Source of the DNA: Sulfitobacter maritimus
Lineage (GTDB): Bacteria > Pseudomonadota > Alphaproteobacteria > Rhodobacterales > Rhodobacteraceae
Direction: 5' to 3'
Assembly (NCBI RefSeq): GCF_013346665.1
Contig: NZ_JABVBB010000034.1
Location: forward strand, 620,001 to 684,000
Length of the DNA: 64,000 nt
A model generated the notes under the pieces. The model was given only the letters and a program-made list of their open reading frames with translations. It was not told the DNA's origin and did not search any database. A program made the position numbers and the translations under genes. Of this stretch, positions 58,525 through 64,000 are shown piece by piece. Every line of letters begins with the position of its first letter. Within the stretch, counting starts at the first letter, position 1.

Positions 58525-59238
58525 TCAGAGCAAAGTGATCAGGGATTGCGTGGCAAAGGCTATGGTAAGCGCCCAGCCAAAGGAGGCGAGCGTGCCGATA
58601 ATCACATATTCGCTGATCTCGCGGCTTTGCGAGGCCGTGTCGAACCTCAGAATGGATTTGGCAGCAATCAAAAAGCCGATGCCGATGGGGTCACCCACCA
58701 TCACCATGAGATAGATCAATGCGCGTTCGAGCAGGCCAATGATCCGGCCCGCATTGTCCAACCCGTCTGGCTGCGCCTGCGCTTTGTAGCGGGCCATCAA
58801 TCCGCCCACGGCGGGGCCACCGGCAAAAGTGGCGGCAATCAAGCCGATTAACAGCGCCATCGGGGTAAGGAGGTCTTGCGTATGTTCGGCCCAGACCCCG
58901 CGAGAAAACGCTTCCGGCATGAGGTAGGCCGCGAGGGCGATGGTAATTAAGTGTGCGCTTTGATCGCCAAGATAGGGCCAAAGCCGGTCGCGGTGGCTAG
59001 GCGGCGTCGCATAGACCTTGACGGCATCGATGGTCAAATGGGCAAGCCCGACTGCGGCGGCGAGCATGAGGCTACCGCCCAAAGCGATGGCGGTAAGGAC
59101 AAAGACGATGATCGCGTGCAGCAGAAGGATGCCGGGGCGGCGTTTTTGAGCAACCATCCAATCAGGCTGAAAGATGAAATCCGCAAGCATATGGGCCGTG
59201 AGGCAGGCGAGGCCAGTGGCGATAAACGGATCAGACAT
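58525..59238 (-). CDS. DUF3307-family polytopic membrane protein
   Basis: A 237-aa membrane protein with about six hydrophobic segments (near residues 5-20, 36-65, 89-105, 120-145, 170-190 and 210-235). The family motif HMLADFIFQPDWMVAQKR near residue 16 and VGLAHLTIDAVKVY near 65 match DUF3307, a family I recall next to SatD genes in distant bacteria. Start MSDPFIATGL is favoured over an ATG six codons upstream. Two dyad elements lie just upstream at 59262-59309. Function unknown. Confidence 0.8.
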   Translation of the reverse strand: MSDPFIATGLACLTAHMLADFIFQPDWMVAQKRRPGILLLHAIIVFVLTAIALGGSLMLAAAVGLAHLTIDAVKVYATPPSHRDRLWPYLGDQSAHLITIALAAYLMPEAFSRGVWAEHTQDLLTPMALLIGLIAATFAGGPAVGGLMARYKAQAQPDGLDNAGRIIGLLERALIYLMVMVGDPIGIGFLIAAKSILRFDTASQSREISEYVIIGTLASFGWALTIAFATQSLITLL

Positions 59239-59261
59239 AGCTGCAATCCACGCCACTCGTA

Positions 59262-59309
59262 TACAGGTTAAATTGGCTGTAATTCGCTATTACAGGTTTC
59301 ATTGGCTGT
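59262..59309 (-). promoter_or_regulatory. Two dyad operator-like elements before the DUF3307 gene
   Basis: TACAG-N10-CTGTA at 59262-59281 and ACAG-N10-CTGT at 59292-59309 are near-identical (16 of 18 core bases), 29 bases centre to centre, in the 102-base gap between the SatD-like stop and the DUF3307 start. Repeated dyads suit binding by an HTH dimer; the HTH at the end of the SatD-like protein is an obvious candidate. Confidence 0.55.
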
Positions 59310-59340
59310 TTTGTAAAATGGGGGAATGTCATAGGGTATC

Positions 59341-59946
59341 CTACGTGCTTTCCAGCATTTCACAAATTTCCAGCACTTCGTCTACGCCTGCTGCCTCGAC
59401 ATGGCCCTGAACACTCTGCTGGGTGAGGGCTAAGCGTTCGGCCAAGGCGGTCTGAACGGGCCGGTCGGGGGCGAGCATATAATAGGTGACTTCAGCCTGA
59501 CGCTGGGTCCAACCTGTCGCGAGCCTGTCGGCCAAGGGCAGGGCGCAACGCAGGGCGAGAGGTGCTGCGGGGGCGCTGAAGCGGCGGTTGCGCGGCATGG
59601 TGTCGAGCGCATGGCCAGAGGCCACCAGCGCGTCACCGTCCGCATCGGCGAGGGTGCTGCCCGCGAGATGCGCTTGCCCGATGCCTATGGCGATGCGGGT
59701 GTCGGCAGTCTTGTCTCCCCGGCGCACAGCAGCGCGTAGGGTGAGCGCGGCGCGAAAGGTCAAACCGGGGCGGACCGCCAATTGCCAGCCATCGCCGCGA
59801 AACCGGGTTAGATAAGCGGGCGCATCCTGCCACTGGGCAATTGCTTCTGCAGCGTCTTGCAAACGGTCAAAGACCGCGTTGAGCCCGGCCCGGGTCATGG
59901 CGCTGGATTTTACGATGTCGCCTGTGAAAATCGCCCAGTCTTGCAT
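59341..59946 (-). CDS. SatD-family protein with class III cyclase-like motifs and C-terminal HTH
   Basis: A 201-aa protein. The N-terminal AIFTGDIVKSSAM has Asp10 where class III cyclases have the first metal aspartate (FADIVGFT), LTRFRGDGWQLAV has Asp52 at the second (K-F-GDG), 42 residues later, and TRIAIGIGQA plus DADGDALVASGHALD resemble RIGIHTG and GDAVNLAARL. The C-terminal GWTQRQAEV and AERLALTQQSVQGHVEAAG form an HTH as in SatD proteins. Paired with DUF3307 downstream. Family assignment is fairly firm; cyclase activity is inference, and substrate-specifying residues cannot be judged. Confidence 0.72.
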   Translation of the reverse strand: MQDWAIFTGDIVKSSAMTRAGLNAVFDRLQDAAEAIAQWQDAPAYLTRFRGDGWQLAVRPGLTFRAALTLRAAVRRGDKTADTRIAIGIGQAHLAGSTLADADGDALVASGHALDTMPRNRRFSAPAAPLALRCALPLADRLATGWTQRQAEVTYYMLAPDRPVQTALAERLALTQQSVQGHVEAAGVDEVLEICEMLEST

Positions 59947-60002
59947 GCAACGCCCTTTGTTTTTCGCAATGTTGCAGGATGGGCAAACCCATGCAAGGCA
60001 AA

Positions 60003-60028
60003 GGGCCGCTCGAAATCGAGCGGCCCTG
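60003..60028 (-). terminator. Terminator of the glycerophosphodiesterase gene
   Basis: AGGGCCGCTCGA and its complement form a perfect 12-bp stem with a two-base loop. On the minus strand it comes 24 bases after the stop of the GDPD gene and is followed by TTTGCCTTG. It separates that gene from the SatD-like one. Confidence 0.75.
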
Positions 60029-60052
60029 AGGTTCGTCCTACGCTAGGGGCGA

Positions 60053-61264
60053 TCAGAGGCCCATGCAGTTGGCGTAGAATGTCGTGGTCGCTGGCCAGTC
60101 GGAGAACACCCCGACCACGCCTGCATCCTGTGCCAATACGTCAAGCGCCACGAGGTAATCACTGTCGTCCTTGATCACATCGCTGACCGATTGGAAGTAC
60201 CAGCCGCCACCCGACGCCAGTGGGCCGGAGCGTTCCAATGTCCATGCGATCAGTTCCAGTCCCGCTTCCTTGGCGGCTTTCGCATAGTCCGACGCAGCCA
60301 ATGCGCCGTCTTTGCTAGTCAGGAGCATATTGAGCGAGGGGGCAAGGTAGTTCACGCCCTGCTCTTTAAGGCTGGCGAAATCCTCTTTCCATGTCTCAGG
60401 GTTCTGTTCGTCGAAGCCATCGCTCCATTCCACCAGATAGACCGCTTGTTTGCCGAATTCCGGTTCAGCTTTGATCCAATACAGCACGTCATCAAGGTTG
60501 AAGGACTGTGCCCAGACATCCGAGGCGGGGACACCGGCTTCCTTATACTCATCAACAAGCTTCTGCGCGTAGTCTTCCTGCGAGAAGCCATCGTGGGGCA
60601 TCTCAACGGAGGGGGATTTCAGCTCAGGTGTGAACTTGGCGCCGAGCGATTTGAACAGTTCGATCGACTCTTTGTGAGTCATCAGATCGGCCTTGTCCGA
60701 ATAAAGCTGGGTGCGGAAGGGGGCTACGCCGCCTTGATAGTCTTCGGCGGTGGTGGCGGTCTTGTCCGCACTGTCCATTTTAGGCGTCAGCGTACGGAAT
60801 TCTGCAAGCGTCAGGTCAGAGGTGCGGCATTCGGCGCTGGCGGGTGTGTCGCCCGATGCCGGGGTAAAGCCGGTGGTGCATTTCTCGGCCAGATCAGAGA
60901 CCAGAATATTGGTCGTCGTGTGCAGATCGTTCTGTGCGTGGCGGCAGACCAATTCGTGGTCAGCGGTAAAGGTCACGTCACATTCCAAAATGCCAGCGCC
61001 CATACGCGCGGCAGCCACGTTGGATTTCTTTGTATGCTCGGGAAACATCAGCGGGGCGCCGCGGTGACCGATGGAAAAGTCGGTCTTTAAGGCATCTTGG
61101 CCGATACAACTGGCCAATTTGGTCTTCAAATCACCGTCGGGCAGTTTATCCACCAGATAGGCCGGGCGCGGGCCGTATTCGACCGGGGTCGCGGAGGCAT
61201 GGCTTTCGGCAAGGGCCAATGTGGGCGCGAGCGCCAAGGCGGTAAGAGATACGAGTCTGCGCAT
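60053..61264 (-). CDS. Glycerophosphodiester phosphodiesterase, secreted
   Basis: A 403-aa protein with a signal peptide ([19 protein letters not shown], cleavage about residue 19). [15 protein letters not shown] near residue 65 carries the catalytic histidine and glutamate of the GDPD TIM barrel; [18 protein letters not shown] near 93 gives the metal ligands and second histidine. It would release glycerol 3-phosphate from phospholipid head groups in the periplasm. The barrel has a large insert, as in GlpQ-like secreted forms. Confidence 0.9.
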   Translation of the reverse strand: MRRLVSLTALALAPTLALAESHASATPVEYGPRPAYLVDKLPDGDLKTKLASCIGQDALKTDFSIGHRGAPLMFPEHTKKSNVAAARMGAGILECDVTFTADHELVCRHAQNDLHTTTNILVSDLAEKCTTGFTPASGDTPASAECRTSDLTLAEFRTLTPKMDSADKTATTAEDYQGGVAPFRTQLYSDKADLMTHKESIELFKSLGAKFTPELKSPSVEMPHDGFSQEDYAQKLVDEYKEAGVPASDVWAQSFNLDDVLYWIKAEPEFGKQAVYLVEWSDGFDEQNPETWKEDFASLKEQGVNYLAPSLNMLLTSKDGALAASDYAKAAKEAGLELIAWTLERSGPLASGGGWYFQSVSDVIKDDSDYLVALDVLAQDAGVVGVFSDWPATTTFYANCMGL

Positions 61265-61365
61265 AGTTCAATCCATTCGTGAAAGATATTCCGTTGCCTT
61301 GATGGCGACACTGCGTAACGGTTTCACGACAGATTGATTTCAGTCAAATGAAGACTGGTCTGTTA

Positions 61366-61440
61366 GCGCAATCGGCGGAAAGGCGCCGATTGCGCGGGGT
61401 CAGCAAGTTGCTGATCTCCAAGCATTTTTCTGCAATGCAG
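61366..61440. other. Cluster of three dyads in the gap after the SufT-like gene
   Basis: GCGCAATCGGCG/CGCCGATTGCGC, a perfect 12-bp stem with a six-base loop, is at 61366-61395; the 15-base palindrome TCAGCAA-G-TTGCTGA at 61400-61414; CTGCA-A-TGCAG at 61430-61440. The first may be a terminator of the SufT-like gene on the minus strand although no T-run follows; the others look like operators of the phosphodiesterase promoter. Confidence 0.45.
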
Positions 61441-61463
61441 CATTGGTAAATAAGCCTGCGAGC

Positions 61464-61826
61464 TTACATGAACCCCAGTTCAAGCCGGGCCTCGTCAGAC
61501 ATCATGTCCATGCCCCAGGGCGGCTCCCACACCAGCGCTACATTGACCTGTTTGACCCCGGCGATGGGCTCTACTGCATCGGCAACCCAACCCGGCATTT
61601 CACCAGCAACGGGGCAGCCCGGTGCAGTGAGCGACATCTTGATGTCGACTTCATTCTCGGCGTTGATGTCGATGGTGTAGATCAAGCCAAGCTCATAAAT
61701 ATTCACCGGAATCTCCGGGTCATAAACCGAGCGACAAGCCTCGACGACCTGCTCATACAGCGGATGATCGGTGGTAGAGGGCGCAATCAAAGGCGTCCCC
61801 TCAAGCGGTTGGGTCTGGTCGGTCAT
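61464..61826 (-). CDS. SufT-like protein (DUF59/MIP18 family)
   Basis: A 120-aa protein. VYDPEIPVNIYELGLIYTID near residue 38 and MSLTAPGCPVAGEMPGWV near 65 are the MIP18 hallmarks, with the single reactive cysteine in TAPGCP. The C-terminal WEPPWGMDMMSDEARLELGF is characteristic of SufT-type iron-sulfur maturation factors. It probably helps deliver clusters. Stand-alone here, without suf genes next to it. Confidence 0.88.
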   Translation of the reverse strand: MTDQTQPLEGTPLIAPSTTDHPLYEQVVEACRSVYDPEIPVNIYELGLIYTIDINAENEVDIKMSLTAPGCPVAGEMPGWVADAVEPIAGVKQVNVALVWEPPWGMDMMSDEARLELGFM

Positions 61827-61839
61827 CTCTTGCCTCGCA

Positions 61840-61986
61840 TCATTCTCGACGTTTTATATAGGGATTGCGGGCGCGGGCGTAAAGTGGCGGTCGGCGACAG
61901 CAGTCAGGTGCGACACCGTTGCGGTCCTCGGCTTTGAAGCGCTCAGGATACGCGCCCTGTTCGTAGGAGACGATTCCATCATCCAC
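61840..61986 (-). CDS. Possible 48-aa basic protein upstream of the SufT-like gene
   Basis: A short minus-strand frame begins with GTG right after an in-frame TAA and ends 13 bases before the SufT-like start. It would encode a charged peptide with two adjacent cysteines (APDCCRRPPLYARARNPYIK). No ribosome binding site is obvious and I know no homologue, so it may be spurious. Confidence 0.2.
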   Translation of the reverse strand: MDDGIVSYEQGAYPERFKAEDRNGVAPDCCRRPPLYARARNPYIKRRE

Positions 61987-62217
61987 GGCAAGTTAGGAGA
62001 AGTCACCTCGCATCAGTACCACGATGTGTGCGCCGCAGATGTAGCAACAGTCGGCTCGCGTGGATCGCTGCGCAGCCCTTTGTAAGTAGTCCAGCGCAAC
62101 AATAAAACCGCGAAAGACACGCCTTCAGCCGGAGCAAACGTCACCGGCCCGCGTTCAGCTTGCGGGCAGGTGGTATCTATACGGAGCCGGGACAGACCGC
62201 ACAGCCGGCGAACCGCT
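61987..62217. other. Gap with no recognisable gene
   Basis: I see no convincing coding frame, RNA gene or repeat in these 231 bases, apart from a short CCCGC/GCGGG stem near 62149-62166. It is not obviously a pseudogene of any gene in the window. Confidence 0.4.
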
Positions 62218-63600
62218 TCAGCCGGTTCTGCGTCGCCGGGCGGGTTGCGGTTTGACGCGGGCTTCGATCTCGTCATAGACCTTGCCGACGATGTCCTTGC
62301 CGGTGGCTTTCTCGATCCCTTCAAACCCCGGTGAAGAGTTCACCTCAAGCACCTTTGGCCCGCTTTCCGAGCGCAGCAGATCAACGCCGCTGATGCCCAG
62401 CCCAAAGGCGCGCGCGGCCCGAACAGCGGTGTCACGTTCCTCTTTGGAGATGCGCACGACCTTGGCCGACCCGCCCCGGTGCAGGTTGGATCGGAAGTCT
62501 CCCTCCGCCCCGGTGCGCTTCATGGAGGCGACGACTTTGCCCGCCACCACAAGGCAGCGAATGTCCTCGCCCGCCGCTTCTTTCACAAAATCCTGCACGA
62601 GAAAGTTGGCCCGCAGGCCGCGGAAGGCGTCAATGACACTTTCGGCAGCCTTTTTGGTTTCGGCCAAGACGACGCCCTTGCCTTGCGTCGATTCCAGCAG
62701 TTTCACAATCAGCGGCGCGGTGCCCACCAATGCCATGAGGTTGCTGGTGTCCTTGGGCGAGGCCGCGAAAGCGGTGGTGGGCATGCCGATCTTCTTGGCC
62801 GCCAGCACCTGATGCGCGTGCAGCTTGTCGCGGCTGGCGGTGATTCCGGCAGAGCCGTTAACGCAATAGGTGCCGATGGTCTCAAACTGGCGGATCACGG
62901 CGGTGCCATAAGGGGTGATCGACGCGCCAATGCGAGGGATTACGGCGTCATAGCGAGGCAGGCGTTTGCCGTCGTAATGCACTTCGGGCGCCAGTTGGTT
63001 GATCGCCATATAGCAGCGCGTGGTGTCGATGACCTCAACGACATGGCCACGCGCTTCGCCAACCTCGACCAAGCGGCGGGTTGAATAGTTATCCTCCCGG
63101 CTCAGCACCGCGATCCGCAGGGCACGTTGAGGCGCTTTGGAGCGCAGGCTCGCGGTGTGGTAAACGTCATAGTTCAGATCAGGCTGCAAACGCCGCTCAG
63201 TGGCAGAGATGTTAATATGTTCCGTCAGCGCTTGGCGACCCAGCAACATGCGGCTGGTCATGCCGGCGCGATTGGTCAGCGTCACGTCAATGGGCCAGCT
63301 TTGGCCGCCGACTTCCAATGTGGTGGTAATAACAAACCGCTGTTCGGATTCGCCGTTGGACGAAGTCACTTCGCGGCGGTCAACGATGGGGGCAGAGCAG
63401 GTGATGGCAATGTCTTCGCGCCCGGCGATGGGATGCACGTTAAAGCGCACCTTGGGTTTTGACGCGGGGCCAAAGACCTCAATGTCATGGGCATGCAGTG
63501 CGGAAGTGCGCGCGCCGGTGTCGACTTTGGCCTTGATCGCGGGCAGGCCCAGATCGGGCAGGGCGATCCATTCTTCCCAGCCAAATGTCAGTTTATCCAT
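62218..63600 (-). CDS. RimB-RimK fusion: retropepsin-like protease and ATP-grasp glutamate ligase
   Basis: A 460-aa protein. Residues 1-145 are the ATP-dependent zinc-protease/RimB-type retropepsin-like domain: [19 protein letters not shown] near 20 holds the aspartate motif DTGA and MLLGRQAL near 118 its flap or hydrophobic motif. From about 160 there is a RimK-type ATP-grasp ligase, with [53 protein letters not shown] and [14 protein letters not shown] (metal-binding). RimK adds glutamates to ribosomal protein S6, and RimB removes them; here both are one chain. Confidence 0.88.
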   Translation of the reverse strand: MDKLTFGWEEWIALPDLGLPAIKAKVDTGARTSALHAHDIEVFGPASKPKVRFNVHPIAGREDIAITCSAPIVDRREVTSSNGESEQRFVITTTLEVGGQSWPIDVTLTNRAGMTSRMLLGRQALTEHINISATERRLQPDLNYDVYHTASLRSKAPQRALRIAVLSREDNYSTRRLVEVGEARGHVVEVIDTTRCYMAINQLAPEVHYDGKRLPRYDAVIPRIGASITPYGTAVIRQFETIGTYCVNGSAGITASRDKLHAHQVLAAKKIGMPTTAFAASPKDTSNLMALVGTAPLIVKLLESTQGKGVVLAETKKAAESVIDAFRGLRANFLVQDFVKEAAGEDIRCLVVAGKVVASMKRTGAEGDFRSNLHRGGSAKVVRISKEERDTAVRAARAFGLGISGVDLLRSESGPKVLEVNSSPGFEGIEKATGKDIVGKVYDEIEARVKPQPARRRRTG

Positions 63601-63661
63601 TGCCCGCTCCTTTTGATTGTTCTCGTGCCTACCCTGCGCGCCGCAGCGCTACAAGCGGCGC

Positions 63662-64000
63662 TTAGCCCGGTTTGCCCATATCCGCAGGGACGGGGGGCAA
63701 CATGCGCTTGCCCTCTTCTTCCATCTTGGCGGCGGCGGCCAAAAGCCCTTCGCGCACGCGGCATTCGATGTCCCAGAAGGTGGCCGCATTGTCTGTTGGC
63801 ACTTCAAACCGGACCTTAATGCCAAAGGCGTCTTGCTCCAACACATGCACTTTGGCCTTGCTCATCGGGGTGACATCATCGGGGTCTTCTTTGGCGAGCA
63901 GGTTGAAGAACTCATGACGCAGCGCTTGCACATCGGCAGTCTGCGCGAGCGTCAAGATGATGGGCCGCACCATGGCATGATCCTCAATCGACCAGTTCTC
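63662..64000 (-). CDS. MscS-type mechanosensitive channel, C-terminal part (truncated by window edge)
   Basis: The frame is open to the last base of the window, so the N-terminal part is missing; about 112 residues remain. ENWSIEDHAMVRPIILTLA matches the point after the pore helix where MscS proteins have the N-W-S motif of the beta domain, and VRFEVPTDNAATFWDIECRV the C-terminal alpha-beta domain. Assignment is by pattern; the pore region would be needed to confirm. Confidence 0.6.
   Translation of the reverse strand, partial: ENWSIEDHAMVRPIILTLAQTADVQALRHEFFNLLAKEDPDDVTPMSKAKVHVLEQDAFGIKVRFEVPTDNAATFWDIECRVREGLLAAAAKMEEEGKRMLPPVPADMGKPG

Overview
The window reads as chromosomal DNA of an alphaproteobacterium of the order Rhodobacterales, most likely the marine Roseobacter group. 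This rests on high GC, near-continuous coding, a nuo operon carrying the Rhodobacterales-type inserts (DUF5337, DUF5333, a NuoE with a long tail), a Hint-domain protein, the nuoN-birA-coaX-rnj order and a RimB-RimK fusion. It is inference from gene content; no rRNA or tRNA was seen. No prophage, insertion sequence or CRISPR array was recognised.

Left part (1-11.4 kb): the tail of a DegT-type aminotransferase and a PPOX-family flavoprotein, then a leucine/isovalerate (liu) catabolic operon: isovaleryl-CoA dehydrogenase, acyl-CoA synthetase, both methylcrotonyl-CoA carboxylase subunits, methylglutaconyl-CoA hydratase and HMG-CoA lyase. Small passenger genes lie among them (LprI-like, DUF1622, flavodoxin-like, GST). 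A sigma70-like promoter and a perfect inverted repeat precede the operon.

Centre left (11.5-34.2 kb): a complete 14-subunit complex I operon, nuoA to nuoN, interrupted by at least nine accessory reading frames: a methyltransferase, a 56-aa two-helix protein, a paralogue of the NuoE tail, DUF5337, two lipoproteins, DUF5333, a carboxymuconolactone-decarboxylase-like protein and a 24-aa membrane peptide among hairpins. It runs on into birA, coaX and RNase J.

Centre right (34.2-51 kb): a frameshifted exported protein, a DEAD-box helicase, a glycosyltransferase, prfC, a Hint protein, an SDR protein lacking the usual catalytic pair, an ABC ATPase, a YafY-type regulator, tatABC with a DUF815 ATPase, then surE-pcm-nlpD-like on the other strand. 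The 3' end of the DUF815 gene is followed by three decayed tandem copies of its own last codons and of half of its terminator.

Right part (51-64 kb): an assimilatory sulfate-reduction operon (cysG, DUF2849, cysI, cysH, DUF934, then fpr) with a divergent Lrp/AsnC regulator; tpiA and an A-type Fe-S carrier; a SatD-DUF3307 pair; a periplasmic glycerophosphodiesterase; a SufT-like protein; the RimB-RimK fusion; and the end of an MscS-type channel.

The best candidate for an undescribed system is the SatD-DUF3307 pair. The SatD-like protein shows what look like the two metal-binding aspartates and core motifs of class III nucleotidyl cyclases plus a C-terminal HTH. Its partner is a polytopic membrane protein with paired dyad operators in front of it.
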